The position numbers and the translations under genes are program-made. 64,000 nucleotides of DNA from Microbulbifer aggregans (GTDB lineage: Bacteria; Pseudomonadota; Gammaproteobacteria; Pseudomonadales; Cellvibrionaceae). How positions within the stretch are numbered: position 1 is the stretch's first letter; the number at the start of each line of letters is the position of its first letter. The notes under the pieces were generated by a model. That model was given only the letters and a program-made list of their open reading frames with translations. It was not told the DNA's origin and searched no databases. Below are positions 1 through 9,400 of the stretch, in pieces. Location: positions 186,001-250,000 of the forward strand of contig NZ_JAIVKK010000007.1 in assembly GCF_020524005.1 (NCBI RefSeq), given 5' to 3'.

Positions 1-187
1 ACCTGCCCGGCAACCAACCCTGGCCGATCGTTACACTTGCAACATTTCCAGTGTCAAAAACCCCTATTTTTTCAGTCTATTTACGTAAAAAAGCTACACA
101 AAAACATGACGCCGTCCGCCTGCTGCTGCTAAGCTCCCGGCTCGCAATTTTTCACCCGTTCACTTAACGCCTGTAAGAGGAAGATCC

Positions 188-1462
188 GTGCGTATCGAGA
201 CAGCCCAACGCGAACAGCTGCAACAGTGGGAAAAGGAACTGGAGCAACAATACCAGCGCATTTGCCAGCACAACCTCAGCCTGGACATTACCCGCGGCAA
301 ACCCTCCGCAGATCAGCTGAACCTCTCTGACAATCTGGACGGCATTCTGAACGGTGACTACCGAGCTCCCGACGGCACGGATACGCGTAACTATGGCGGC
401 CTCGAAGGTATTGCCGCAGCCCGAGAACTGGGTGCCGACATTTTGCAGGTGCCATTTGAGGAAGTACTCGCCGGCGGCAACAGCTCACTCACGCTGATGT
501 ATCACGCCGTACTCACCGGCTATCTCTTCGGCTATGCAGGCAATACGCCCTGGAAAGACATGGCCGCCCCCAAGTTCCTGTGCCCGGTACCCGGCTACGA
601 CCGCCACTTCGCCATCTGCGAACAACTCGGCATCGCGCTGGAAACCGTCCCCATGACCGCCACCGGCCCGGACATGGATATCCTCGAACAGAAGATTCGG
701 GAAGACGACCAGATCATCGGCCTGTGGTGCGTGCCCAAGTTCTCCAATCCTACTGGTGTAACCTACAGCGCCGACACCGTTGATCGCCTGGCTCAGCTCG
801 GCAAGATTGCGAATCCGGGCTTCCGTATTTTCTGGGACAATGCCTACGCCATTCACGACCTCGACCACCAAGTGAAGCTGCCGAATATTCGCGAGGCCGC
901 GCTGGGCAATGAAACCGCCGACTCCGTTCTCCAGTTTTCGTCTACCTCCAAGGTAACTCACGCTGGCGCCGGCGTGGCCTTTGTCAGCGCCAGCCCCGCG
1001 AACCTGGCTTCCCTGAAGCAGCAGATGTCTGCCATGACCATCGGCCCGGACAAGGTGAACCAGCTGCGCCATGTGCGCCTGTTCCCGGAGCTGAGCCAGC
1101 TGAAAGATCACATGCGCAAGCACGCAGAAATCCTGCGCCCGAAATTCGCGTGTGTTCTGGAGCATCTGGACAAGAACTTCGCTGACTCCGACCTGGGTGA
1201 ATGGGAGTCCCCGGAGGGTGGTTACTTCGTATCCTTTAATACCCGCCCGGGCTGTGCCTCGGAAGTCGTGCGCCTGTCTGCTGAAGCCGGGGTAAAACTG
1301 ACCCCCGCCGGTGCCACCTTCCCCTATGGCAAGGATCCGGAAGACGTGAACATCCGCATCGCTCCCAGTTTCCCACCGCTGGAAGAGCTGGATACTGCCA
1401 TGTCCGTGTTTGTACTGTGTGTGAAATTGGCCAGCGTGCGCAAGCAACTGCAATCGTTGTAA
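188..1462 (+). CDS. PLP-dependent aminotransferase, class I (aspartate aminotransferase subgroup Ic / MocR-type)
   Basis: This 424-residue fold-type I aminotransferase probably moves an amino group between an amino acid such as aspartate and a 2-oxo acid in the cytosol. Seen directly: an SNPTG motif (about residues 186-190), the FWDNAY segment with a PLP-ring Asp at 217 and Tyr at 220, and SSTSK with the presumed Schiff-base Lys at 255. The opening LDITRGKPS block is typical of the aspartate aminotransferase group found in actinobacteria and proteobacteria. The start is GTG, chosen because AGAGGAAG lies just upstream. The gene stands alone and is followed by a clear hairpin terminator. The exact substrate cannot be read from the sequence. 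Confidence 0.88.
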   Translation: MRIETAQREQLQQWEKELEQQYQRICQHNLSLDITRGKPSADQLNLSDNLDGILNGDYRAPDGTDTRNYGGLEGIAAARELGADILQVPFEEVLAGGNSSLTLMYHAVLTGYLFGYAGNTPWKDMAAPKFLCPVPGYDRHFAICEQLGIALETVPMTATGPDMDILEQKIREDDQIIGLWCVPKFSNPTGVTYSADTVDRLAQLGKIANPGFRIFWDNAYAIHDLDHQVKLPNIREAALGNETADSVLQFSSTSKVTHAGAGVAFVSASPANLASLKQQMSAMTIGPDKVNQLRHVRLFPELSQLKDHMRKHAEILRPKFACVLEHLDKNFADSDLGEWESPEGGYFVSFNTRPGCASEVVRLSAEAGVKLTPAGATFPYGKDPEDVNIRIAPSFPPLEELDTAMSVFVLCVKLASVRKQLQSL

Positions 1463-1518
1463 TACAACGCTTAAAGTTATCGCTCGAGATATTTTTATCC
1501 ACAGCGCCAATTAGAAAG

Positions 1519-1547
1519 ACCGGGGCCGAAAGGTTCCGGTTTTTTTG
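1519..1547 (+). terminator. Rho-independent terminator after the aminotransferase gene
   Basis: A 9-bp stem containing two G-U pairs closes a GAAA loop and is followed by a run of seven T. It lies about 57 bp after the aminotransferase stop codon, in the right orientation to end that transcript. Confidence 0.8.
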
Positions 1548-1660
1548 TGTTACTGACAGCGCTTGCTCGTCCCAAATGAAAAAGTAGCCGGACCAACCAT
1601 CGAGGTTCTGGCAGCCTAGCTTAGCAATAGTGCCGTTCACTTAACTCAGGTTGATGCGAA

Positions 1661-1775
1661 GGTACCGATACCGGGTACAACTTTGTGAGACCGTCTGCGG
1701 CCAGGACGGCCGCAGCCGAGCCCCCATGGATGGGTTTACGGCGTGTCTCACAAAGTTGTACCCGGTAGCGGTACC
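1661..1775. repeat. 115-bp element with 31-bp inverted-repeat ends
   Basis: The left arm (1661-1691) and right arm (1745-1775) are reverse complements over 31 bp with one mismatch. Both begin GGTACCG and end in a TTTGTGAGAC core. The 53-bp interior holds a second GC-rich hairpin (arms CTGCGGCC/GGCCGCAG near 1695-1717). No target-site duplication is obvious. It sits between convergent genes, so it could be a MITE-like mobile repeat, a REP-like intergenic repeat or a bidirectional terminator. I believe similar palindromes are dispersed in Microbulbifer genomes, but that is recollection, not shown here. Confidence 0.75.
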
Positions 1776-1820
1776 GCCTCGATGTTATTGCGCGAAAAGC
1801 TTTACGAAGCGAGCCATCAT

Positions 1821-2444
1821 TTATAAAGCGGCTTTCAGCTCCAAAGTTACCAGGTCGATCACTTTTCTATTCAGCGGCACCCAGCGGTGCAAACTCACTG
1901 GCACTTGATAGGCCTGCCCCAGCGGAAGGCGGGAGCTGGTGTGGGGCAAGATGGTGAAATCGTAGGGGGTCCAAATCGAGGTGGGCGAAGTACTTTCCAG
2001 GTCTGACAGTCCCCGGTTCAGGTCGGATAGAAACGTGCTGCCGATACGCAACTGCCGGCCGCCCTTATAGGGTAAAAAGTTCGCCCAGAAACTGCCAAAG
2101 TGCGGGCTTGAGAGGGATACGAATTTGTGCACGCGCTCCATCCCACCCATTTTCTGCAGGTAATACCTGGCCACGATCCCGCCCATACTGAAGCCCACCA
2201 GAGAACAGGTACTGCCCTGCTCCGTCACTGTCTCGACCAGTTCCCCCAGCTGCTGTGCCAGTGGTTCCAGCCCGTGCCAGGCGCTCATGGGGGTCAGGCG
2301 AATATAGCGGGCGTCAAAACCTTCCGCATTCAGGGCGCCCTGAAGCCGGTGCATGGATTTGCCCCGGTCAAAAATGCCGGGAATCAGAATCGCCACTCTA
2401 CTTTTCTGCTTCATAACCGACCGGGTTCGATTACCAGTGAACAC
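1821..2444 (-). CDS. Alpha/beta-hydrolase, lipase-like (class 2 triacylglycerol lipase/esterase type)
   Basis: This protein of up to 207 residues has an alpha/beta-hydrolase core. The nucleophile elbow GFSMGG gives Ser86, the oxyanion-hole segment is LIPGIFDRG, and an SLHRWVPLN segment near the C-terminus can supply the catalytic His. It resembles short bacterial lipases that hydrolyse acyl esters, and no export signal is evident. The first start is GTG; an ATG ten codons in (at 2414, MKQKSR) is equally plausible because neither has a strong ribosome site. It is convergent with the aminotransferase across the inverted-repeat element. The substrate is unknown. Confidence 0.75.
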   Translation of the reverse strand: MFTGNRTRSVMKQKSRVAILIPGIFDRGKSMHRLQGALNAEGFDARYIRLTPMSAWHGLEPLAQQLGELVETVTEQGSTCSLVGFSMGGIVARYYLQKMGGMERVHKFVSLSSPHFGSFWANFLPYKGGRQLRIGSTFLSDLNRGLSDLESTSPTSIWTPYDFTILPHTSSRLPLGQAYQVPVSLHRWVPLNRKVIDLVTLELKAAL

Positions 2445-2475
2445 ATCATCACAATTCGCACAGTCCTAAACGAAA

Positions 2476-2505
2476 TCGGGCCCGCAAATCCAATTGCGGG
2501 CCCGA
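2476..2505 (-). terminator. Strong hairpin terminator after the RND exporter
   Basis: A perfect 12-bp GC-rich stem (arms 2476-2487 and 2494-2505) with a 6-nt loop is followed, reading the minus strand, by TTTCGTTT. It lies about 70 bp downstream of the exporter stop codon. Confidence 0.75.
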
Positions 2506-2572
2506 CAAGGGTAAGGTGACTGCGGCAGACCTGACGACTACCGCGGGGCACCCGGGATACAGCGCATGACGA

Positions 2573-5200
2573 TCAGCTGACGCAGGTCTCGGTATCCTCA
2601 ACCACCACCGTTTCCTTTCCCTGTTCCACGCTCGCCACCGGCTTGGGCAGCGGCTTGAACAATACCAGTAATAAAGGCAGCAGGGTCAGGGAACCCAGCA
2701 GTGCTGCCGACATTGCCAACGCGGTCAGCAGGCCAAAGTAAATCGACGGTACAAACTTGGACAGCGCCAGGATCGAGAAGCCGGCGATGATGGTAATCGC
2801 GGTGTAGAACATGGCGCGGCCAATGGTTGCGTGGCTGCGGTGCATGGTTGCGACATAATCGCCATCTTTCTCAAACTCTTCGCGGAAGCGGTACAGGTAG
2901 TGGATCGCGTGATCCACACCGATGCCGACCGTGATCGCGGCAATGGTAATGGTCATCATATCCAGCGGAATATTCGCCAGCCCCATACCGCCAAGCACCA
3001 CACAGGCCGCCAGCATGTTCGGCACCAGCGCAATGATCGCCAGCGGCAGCGAGCGGAACAGTACCAGGAACATCAGCAGAATACCGGCAAACACCGCACC
3101 CAGCGTCAGGATCTGGGACTTGAACAGGCTCTGCAGCATATTGTTGTACAGCACCAGCATGCCGGTCTGGCGCACGTCACCAGTTTCAATGCCCATCTCG
3201 TTTTCGGCAAACGCATAGATACGCTGGATCAGCTCATCGCGACGCAGGTTCGGATCCGTTTCCATCACGCGCATGGTGATCCGGGCCTGGTGCTGCTCCG
3301 GAGACCAGTAGGGGTGCACCAGCACCTGATTGATTTCTTCCGGCAGACTCTGGCGGGCGACCGCCAGTTCGAAATCGTTCAGGCCGCCGTCGTTCAGGTC
3401 GCGGGCGACTTTGTACAGGGTCGCGAGGGACTGCACCTTGCCGATTTCCGGCTGCGCCTCAAGGAAGTCGTGCAGCTTCTCAACCTGATTCAGGCCGGCA
3501 ACGGTAAACCAGTAGGCATCTTCGGATGTAGCCGTGTCGCCACCAGTGGCGAACGGGTCATCACTCGCGAAGGGATCTTCTTCGGCAAACGCATCGGCTT
3601 CCGCTTCCGCGAATTCATCCGCTTCATCGTCACCGAAATCGGCTCCAAACGGGTCTTCTTCACCTTCGAATGCCGGTGCCAACTGCTCGGGCTTGTTAAG
3701 CACTACATCCAGATTGATGGTGCCGCCGAGGCGCTGGTCGATAACCAGCATGCCCTGATAAATTTCGGTGGAATCATCGAAGTAATCGATAAAGCGGTTT
3801 TCCACTTTCAGGCGGGTGACACCCACCACACTGATCACCGCAGCGAGAACGGAGACCCCCAGGACGATACCCTTGCGGTTTTCCGCAAAGCGGGAAAACA
3901 CCTGGGTAAATGCGTGGGAGTTATCCTCACCCAGCCCGCCATCGCGCTTTTTCAGCACCATGAGGCTGGCAGGAATGATCAGGAAAGACAGGATCAAAGC
4001 CAGGGTCACCCCCATGGTCATCATCCAGCCGAAATCGATCACCGGGCGAATGCCACTCACCACCAGCGACATAAAGGCCACCATGGTGGTCAACCCGGTA
4101 TACAGGCAGGGTTTGGCCATGAAAGACACGGTGGCCGACGCCAGCTGGAAACGATCCCACTCCGGGTGCTCGGCGAAGTACTCGCGATAGCGCACTGCCA
4201 GGTGGATGGTAACCGCCAGGGTAATAATCAGTAACAGGGCTACGAAGTTCGCAGAGATTACCGTGAGGCGCCAGTCGAGCCAGCTCAACAGGCCGAGCAT
4301 CATCACCGCCGTGGTCACGCAGGTCGTCAGCGGCAGGAACACCCAGCGGGCCTGACGGAAGATCAACAGCAAAGTGACCACGATAAACGCCAGGATACCC
4401 GCGCCGAAAACCGCAAGGTCACTCTGGATAAAGGCGATCATGTCGGAAGTAATCATGGTCAGGCCGCCCAGGAACAGCTCGGCGTTGCCGTCGTACTGGG
4501 CCAGGATGCCCCGGACTTCCTTCACCCGCGCACGCGCCGCGTCTTCACCCGCGGTGCGGTGCTCGAGATATTCAGCCGAGACCAATTCAAGACGCTGCGC
4601 TTCTTCAGCACTCAGGCCTTCTTCATTGCGTTTGCGGCGCAGACTGTCGCGCTCACGCACCAGGTCCAGCCCTTTCTTGTCCAGCTCCAGGTTGAGCATC
4701 ATGGCGGTCGTCTCGCCATCCGCGCTCAGGATCAGGTCTTTATAGATTGGGCTCTCGAGGAATTCTTTGCGGGCCAGCTCCCGGTCCACGCCAGGCGATG
4801 AGAGAGTACGGATACCATCGGCGACCTCGGTAATGGACAGCTTCGGGCTGTACAGTAGCGGTACGTTCAGGATCGACTGAACCCCACTAACCCCTTCCAC
4901 CATCGCCAGCTCGTCCTGCAGGCGACGCATGGTCGCCAGGGATTCATCGCTGAACAGGTCACCATTTTTATAGCGGTAAGTTACGACAAGGAAGTCGCCG
5001 GAGTTATAGCGCTCGGAGATTTCGCGGAAAAAATCCAGCGAGTCATCCGTCTCAAGGGTCAGCGAGTCGGCCGACGCGTCCAGTTTAAAACGCGGCAACC
5101 CCGCCGCCGCAATAACGGTGAGCAGCGCCACCAGCATCAGCACGGTTTTCGGATTCCCGAGCACCAGTTTTTCGTACCAGGTCTTTAAGCCCAACAACAT
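2573..5200 (-). CDS. RND superfamily exporter, MMPL family (two transporter halves)
   Basis: This 875-residue inner-membrane transporter has the duplicated MMPL layout: one N-terminal helix, a periplasmic domain (about 40-255), five helices (about 258-415), a second lone helix (about 444-462), a second periplasmic domain, and a last five-helix block (about 690-850). Such proteins use the proton gradient to move lipids or other hydrophobic compounds. Residues 512-560 form a very acidic insert rich in Asp, Glu, Phe and Ala with recurrent DPFA/DPFG units at the start of the second periplasmic domain, which is unusual. No membrane-fusion protein or outer-membrane channel is next to it. Substrate unknown. 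Confidence 0.85.
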   Translation of the reverse strand: MLLGLKTWYEKLVLGNPKTVLMLVALLTVIAAAGLPRFKLDASADSLTLETDDSLDFFREISERYNSGDFLVVTYRYKNGDLFSDESLATMRRLQDELAMVEGVSGVQSILNVPLLYSPKLSITEVADGIRTLSSPGVDRELARKEFLESPIYKDLILSADGETTAMMLNLELDKKGLDLVRERDSLRRKRNEEGLSAEEAQRLELVSAEYLEHRTAGEDAARARVKEVRGILAQYDGNAELFLGGLTMITSDMIAFIQSDLAVFGAGILAFIVVTLLLIFRQARWVFLPLTTCVTTAVMMLGLLSWLDWRLTVISANFVALLLIITLAVTIHLAVRYREYFAEHPEWDRFQLASATVSFMAKPCLYTGLTTMVAFMSLVVSGIRPVIDFGWMMTMGVTLALILSFLIIPASLMVLKKRDGGLGEDNSHAFTQVFSRFAENRKGIVLGVSVLAAVISVVGVTRLKVENRFIDYFDDSTEIYQGMLVIDQRLGGTINLDVVLNKPEQLAPAFEGEEDPFGADFGDDEADEFAEAEADAFAEEDPFASDDPFATGGDTATSEDAYWFTVAGLNQVEKLHDFLEAQPEIGKVQSLATLYKVARDLNDGGLNDFELAVARQSLPEEINQVLVHPYWSPEQHQARITMRVMETDPNLRRDELIQRIYAFAENEMGIETGDVRQTGMLVLYNNMLQSLFKSQILTLGAVFAGILLMFLVLFRSLPLAIIALVPNMLAACVVLGGMGLANIPLDMMTITIAAITVGIGVDHAIHYLYRFREEFEKDGDYVATMHRSHATIGRAMFYTAITIIAGFSILALSKFVPSIYFGLLTALAMSAALLGSLTLLPLLLVLFKPLPKPVASVEQGKETVVVEDTETCVS

Positions 5201-5245
5201 AATGAGTTCGCTTGTCGTTAGAAAATGATTGTTCGTACAGAATGG

Positions 5246-5521
5246 CTACTTGTCGATATGCCCGAGATCCCGCTCCGGGAACAGCACATCGCGCACTTTC
5301 TGTTTCAGTTCTTTCGGCCCCGGAAATCCACCGTCGCGTTTGCGCTCCCAGATCAACTGGTCGCCGACACGGATTTCAAATACACCGCCGCTGCCCGGCT
5401 TGAGGGCGACCTGATCCAGGTCTTCAGCGAAGGTGTACAGCAGTTCCTGAGCCATCCAGGTGGCACGGAGCATCCAGTTACACTGGACGCAATAGTGAAT
5501 GGTGACGGCCTTGTCCATCAC
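5246..5521 (-). CDS. SelT/SelW/SelH (Rdx) family thioredoxin-like protein
   Basis: This 91-residue protein begins VTIHYCVQCNW, the CxxC redox motif of the Rdx family. The usual SelW features follow: a central LKPGSGGVFEI strand region and an RKRDGGFPGPKELK tail. These small thioredoxin-fold proteins are thought to act in redox or methionine/cysteine-repair processes. This one uses Cys in both motif positions, so it is not a selenoprotein. It lies between ubiX and the RND gene on the same strand, with short gaps that allow co-transcription. Confidence 0.88.
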   Translation of the reverse strand: MMDKAVTIHYCVQCNWMLRATWMAQELLYTFAEDLDQVALKPGSGGVFEIRVGDQLIWERKRDGGFPGPKELKQKVRDVLFPERDLGHIDK

Positions 5522-5546
5522 ACCCCTCCCGTAAAAGGATTCAATC

Positions 5547-6194
5547 TCAACTCTGGCCCCATGCGGGGAGCAGTGTCTGCTCGATATCCAGCTGGCTGAG
5601 TATCCGGGCTACCACAAAGTCCACCAGATCCTCGACGGTCTGTGGCTTTTGATAGAACCCCGGACTCGCCGGCAGGATCACTGCGCCCATGCGGGTCAGT
5701 TTGAGCATGTTTTCCAGATGTATTTCTGAGTAGGGTGCTTCTCTCGGCACCAGTATCAGCTGACGGCGCTCTTTCAGGGCCACATCGGCCGCGCGCTCGA
5801 TCAGGTTGTTGGAAGCCCCGTAGGCAATCGCCGACAGGGTGCCGCCGCTGGCCGGGCAGATTACCAGGCTACTGGCCGCTCCGGTTCCGGAAGCCACCGG
5901 CGAGAACCAGTCCCGTTTTTCAAACAGGGTCAATTGACCCGCTTCGGCCCCGTAGAGTTCCGCCAGGAAACGTCCGGTGTCCGCCTCGCCTTCCGGCAGC
6001 GTCAGTTCGGTCTCGGTATCGATCACCACCCGTGCCGCATCAGACAGCAGCAGCCACACGCGCACGCGCGCGGCCAGCAGGCACTGTAACAGGCGCAGCC
6101 CATACTGGGCGCCCGAGGCACCGGTGATCGCCAGGGTGACCGTTTTGTGAAAAGTCGGCTCAGCCAAAAAGGTATCCGTATCCGCCCGCTTCAA
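5547..6194 (-). CDS. ubiX: Flavin prenyltransferase UbiX
   Basis: UbiX attaches a dimethylallyl group to FMN to make prenylated FMN, the cofactor of UbiD-type decarboxylases in ubiquinone synthesis. The family hallmark [13 protein letters not shown] is near the N-terminus, the [16 protein letters not shown] block is central, and [13 protein letters not shown] follows. The N-terminus is uncertain. A GTG at 6248 would overlap the end of mpl and add about 35 residues the family lacks, so I prefer the TTG at 6194; another TTG at 6167 also fits. It follows mpl directly, the order seen in Pseudomonas. No ubiD is present in the window. Confidence 0.9.
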   Translation of the reverse strand: MKRADTDTFLAEPTFHKTVTLAITGASGAQYGLRLLQCLLAARVRVWLLLSDAARVVIDTETELTLPEGEADTGRFLAELYGAEAGQLTLFEKRDWFSPVASGTGAASSLVICPASGGTLSAIAYGASNNLIERAADVALKERRQLILVPREAPYSEIHLENMLKLTRMGAVILPASPGFYQKPQTVEDLVDFVVARILSQLDIEQTLLPAWGQS

Positions 6195-6198
6195 CGGG

Positions 6199-7581
6199 CT
6201 ATTTACCGTATTTCTGTTCCAGCGCGCTGACCAGCCGCTGGTGTACACCGCCGAAACCGCCGTTGCTCATCACAATCACGTGACTGCCCGGGCCGCTCAG
6301 CTCGAGGACGGATTCTACCGCAGCGTCGATGCTGTGGATAACCTTTGCCGGCACTGTGGAGTGGTGAACCACCTCATCCAGGGACCAATCCATCCCTTCG
6401 GGCTGGTACCACAACACCAGATCCGCACCGCTACACGCGCGTGCCAACTGCCCCTGATGATGTCCCATACGCATGGTATTGGAGCGCGGTTCAATCAAAG
6501 CGATGACCCGTTCGCTCCCGACTTTGGCTCGCAGGCCATTGAGCGTGGTCTCGATCGCCGTGGGGTGGTGGGCAAAATCGTCGTAGACGCGGATACCCTG
6601 GATATCGCCCAGGCACTCCATACGCCGTTTCACGCCGCCGAACTTGCCCAGCGCTTCCGCTGCGGTCGCCGGCTCTACGCCCACATGACGGGCCGCAGCA
6701 ATGACCGCAAGGCCATTTTTCACGCTGTGCATGCCGGTCTGGTCCCATGCAACGCTGGCGACGACCTGCCCTTCCAGCTGCACGTCAAACCGACTGCCGT
6801 CTGCGGCGATGTTGATCGCGCACCAGTCGCCCATACGCACACCGTCGGCATCTTCCGCGGCAAAGCGCTGAACCTCGCTCCAGCAGCCTTTTTCCAGCAC
6901 CTGGGTCACAGCGTCTTCCTGCGCGGCCACAATCAGGCCGCCGCCCGGCACCGTACGCACCAGGTGGTGGAACTGTTTCTGGATCGCCGCGAGATCGTCA
7001 AAGATATCTGCGTGGTCGAACTCGAGGTTATTGATAACCAGGGTACGCGGGCGGTAATGGACGAACTTGGAGCGTTTGTCGAAGAAGGCTGTATCGTACT
7101 CGTCCGCCTCCACGACAAAGAACGGGGTACCGCCAAGGCGGGCGGACACGTCGAAATTCTGCGGCACGCCGCCAATCAGAAAGCCCGGGTCCATACCGGC
7201 GTAATCCAGTACCCAGGCCAGCATGCTCGCGGTGGTGGTCTTGCCGTGAGTACCGGAAACCGCCAGTACCCAGCGCCCGCCGAGGAAGTGGTCGCACAAC
7301 CACTGGGCCCCGGAGGTATAGGGCAGCCCCTTTTCCAGCACCGCTTCCACCGCGGGATTACCGCGCGACAGGGCATTACCGATGATCACCAGGTCCGGCG
7401 CAGGCTCCAGCTGGGCGGGATCGTACCCTTCGGTCAGCGTGATGCCGGCCTGCTCCAGCTGGGTGCTCATGGGCGGATATACATTGGCATCAGAACCTGT
7501 GACTTTATGGCCTTCCGCCACCGCCAACTGCGCCAGGCTGCCCATAAAGGTGCCACAGATACCTAGAATATGAATATGCAT
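6199..7581 (-). CDS. mpl: UDP-N-acetylmuramate:L-alanyl-gamma-D-glutamyl-meso-diaminopimelate ligase Mpl
   Basis: Mpl recycles murein tripeptide released during wall turnover by ligating it to UDP-MurNAc in an ATP-dependent step. The 460-residue length is normal for the family. Visible features are the N-terminal nucleotide-binding start [11 protein letters not shown], the Mur-ligase P-loop [11 protein letters not shown] (109-119), the [11 protein letters not shown] metal/substrate block, and IEPRSNTM in the C-terminal domain. The gene is divergent from the phosphofructokinase gene and likely the first gene of an mpl-ubiX transcript. Confidence 0.96.
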   Translation of the reverse strand: MHIHILGICGTFMGSLAQLAVAEGHKVTGSDANVYPPMSTQLEQAGITLTEGYDPAQLEPAPDLVIIGNALSRGNPAVEAVLEKGLPYTSGAQWLCDHFLGGRWVLAVSGTHGKTTTASMLAWVLDYAGMDPGFLIGGVPQNFDVSARLGGTPFFVVEADEYDTAFFDKRSKFVHYRPRTLVINNLEFDHADIFDDLAAIQKQFHHLVRTVPGGGLIVAAQEDAVTQVLEKGCWSEVQRFAAEDADGVRMGDWCAINIAADGSRFDVQLEGQVVASVAWDQTGMHSVKNGLAVIAAARHVGVEPATAAEALGKFGGVKRRMECLGDIQGIRVYDDFAHHPTAIETTLNGLRAKVGSERVIALIEPRSNTMRMGHHQGQLARACSGADLVLWYQPEGMDWSLDEVVHHSTVPAKVIHSIDAAVESVLELSGPGSHVIVMSNGGFGGVHQRLVSALEQKYGK

Positions 7582-7907
7582 GCCAGTTCAAACGCTCTCT
7601 TATGTGGATACAGGCGACAGGTGAGACCCAAAGTTCACGCAATCATTCCCCCTGTAGCCCGGTTACCTCGCATTAAACGCGCGTCGGCGCGGTTATTGCT
7701 TTACCCAAATGGCAGCGACAGGAATTGCCGCCACATGGCGCAATTTCAACGCCGCACAAGCTTATCACGGGGCTTTACGGCAGTAAGTGTCGAATGTCAG
7801 CAATTCCATGCAATTGCCACATGAATACATTAGACTTCGCGCCGCGTGAGGTAGCCGCCAAGAGCCGCCCACAGCGTGACGAAGACGAGATGACCAATAG
7901 GATAGAC
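7582..7907. other. Divergent intergenic region between mpl and the phosphofructokinase gene
   Basis: This 326-bp spacer should hold promoters for both flanking genes. I see no convincing -35/-10 pair or structured RNA. An in-frame extension of the downstream gene back to 7725 exists, but it lacks family similarity and I treat it as non-coding. Confidence 0.5.
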
Positions 7908-9176
7908 ATGTCCAAGAAGAACGCTTTTTACGCTCAATCCGGCGGCGTTACTGCCGTAATCAATGCCTCGGCCTGCGGACTGATTGAAACCGCCCGCCAG
8001 CACGGGGACAAAATCGGCAAGATCTACGCCGGCCTGAACGGTATCGTCGGCGCGCTCAAAGAAGAGCTGATCGACGTAAGCCAGGAAAGCGATGCCACCA
8101 TCGCCGCCCTGCGCCACACGCCGTCCGGTGCCTTCGGCTCCTGCCGTTACAAGCTCAAGAGCCTGGAGCAGAACCGCGCCGAGTACGAGCGGCTGATCGA
8201 AGTGTTCAAGGCCCACGACATCGGCTATTTCTTCTATAACGGCGGCGGCGACTCGGCCGACACCTGCCTGAAGATCTCCCAGTTGTCAGAAAAAATGGGC
8301 TACCCCATCCAGGCCATCCATATCCCCAAGACTGTGGATAACGACCTGCCGTTTACCGACAACTGCCCGGGCTTTGGCTCCGTCGCCAAGTATGTTGCCG
8401 TATCTACCAAGGAAGCCGCGCTCGACGTCGCCTCCATGTGCGCCACCTCCACCAAGGTGTTCATCCTTGAGGTTATGGGCCGCCACGCGGGCTGGATTGC
8501 CGCCGCCGGTGCCCTCGCGCAGGAACACGAAGGCGACGCGCCGCACATCATCCTGCTGCCGGAAGTGGCGTTCGACAAAGAGAAGTTCCTCAAGAAAGTT
8601 CAGCAGACGGTTGAAGACAAGGGCTACTGTGTGATCGTAGCGTCCGAAGGCGCCCAGTACGAAGACGGCACCTTCCTCGCTGACGCCGGTAGCGTCGATG
8701 CCTTCGGCCACAAGCAGCTGGGCGGTGTAGCTCCCACTTTGGCCAAAATGGTAAAAGACGAGCTGGGCCTGAAATACCACTGGGCCCTGGCTGACTACCT
8801 GCAGCGCGCTGCCCGCCACATCGCCTCTGCTACCGACGTTGAGCAGGCCTACGCCGTAGGCAAAGCCGCCGTTGAAGCCGCGGTGATCGGCAAGAGCGCC
8901 ATCATGCCGACCATTGAGCGCAATGGCACCAGCACTGCCGATTACAGCTGGACCATCGGCGAAGCGCCTCTTTCGGAAGTGGCCAATGTCGAGAAGTTCA
9001 TGCCCGAGGAATACATCAGCGAAGATGGTTTCGGTATCACCCAGGCCGGCCGCGACTATCTTGAGCCGTTGATCCAGGGCGAAGACTACCCTCCCTACAA
9101 GAATGGCATTCCACAGTATGCGCGCCTGAAAAAAGTGCTGGTGGAAAAGAAACTGAAAGAAGCGTTCGACGTATAA
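7908..9176 (+). CDS. pfp: Pyrophosphate-dependent 6-phosphofructokinase
   Basis: This enzyme interconverts fructose 6-phosphate and fructose 1,6-bisphosphate using PPi, so it can run glycolysis or gluconeogenesis reversibly. Features are the N-terminal FYAQSGGVTAVINAS nucleotide/phosphate loop, YNGGGDSADT (an Asp where ATP enzymes carry Gly, characteristic of PPi use), the catalytic PKTVDNDLPFTD block and VMGRHAGWIAA. The protein is close to the Xanthomonas PPi-type family. I chose the ATG at 7908 because AGGA precedes it and the protein then begins as its family does; upstream in-frame starts add 20-61 unmatched residues. A terminator follows. Confidence 0.92.
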   Translation: MSKKNAFYAQSGGVTAVINASACGLIETARQHGDKIGKIYAGLNGIVGALKEELIDVSQESDATIAALRHTPSGAFGSCRYKLKSLEQNRAEYERLIEVFKAHDIGYFFYNGGGDSADTCLKISQLSEKMGYPIQAIHIPKTVDNDLPFTDNCPGFGSVAKYVAVSTKEAALDVASMCATSTKVFILEVMGRHAGWIAAAGALAQEHEGDAPHIILLPEVAFDKEKFLKKVQQTVEDKGYCVIVASEGAQYEDGTFLADAGSVDAFGHKQLGGVAPTLAKMVKDELGLKYHWALADYLQRAARHIASATDVEQAYAVGKAAVEAAVIGKSAIMPTIERNGTSTADYSWTIGEAPLSEVANVEKFMPEEYISEDGFGITQAGRDYLEPLIQGEDYPPYKNGIPQYARLKKVLVEKKLKEAFDV

Positions 9177-9191
9177 ACGCTGACAGGCCGT

Positions 9192-9240
9192 GCCCCGGAC
9201 TCCTTCGGATCCGGGGCTTCCCTCTTCCTCCCCTCTTTTT
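9192..9240 (+). terminator. Terminator after the phosphofructokinase gene
   Basis: The GC-rich hairpin 9192-9217 (GCCCCGGA/TCCGGGGC arms extended by a short inner stem) is followed by a pyrimidine-rich tract ending in five T. It lies 15 bp after the stop codon. Confidence 0.75.
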
Positions 9241-9400
9241 CTCGCCACCTTCCTCGCCACCGCTAGCCATCTTTCCGCCCCGTGCCATAGCGCACTTTTT
9301 CGCCGTTTCCGCAGTGCTATGATCCCCCACCGTTTTCTGGGCGCTAAATGGCCTGAAGACGCTTAATTTCCCAGGTTGAGAAGTGAGGTTGTGGGGTTTC

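Noticed and set aside
1..187. Promoter for the aminotransferase gene
   Set aside because: The region is AT-rich in part, but I could not find a -35/-10 pair good enough to report.
485..1510. Long minus-strand reading frame opposite the aminotransferase
   Set aside because: It lies antisense to a well-supported gene, with low-complexity composition typical of GC-rich shadow frames.
1651..1908. 85-codon reading frame across the inverted-repeat element
   Set aside because: Its sequence is dictated by the palindrome, and it runs into the 3' end of the lipase-like gene on the opposite strand.
2831..4234. 467-codon plus-strand reading frame opposite the RND exporter
   Set aside because: His/Gln/Arg-rich composition and full overlap with the exporter mark it as a shadow.
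6241..7566. 441-codon plus-strand reading frame opposite mpl
   Set aside because: Antisense to mpl, with no recognisable domain.
8286..9260. 324-codon minus-strand reading frame opposite the phosphofructokinase gene
   Set aside because: Antisense shadow of a conserved enzyme, with no family similarity.
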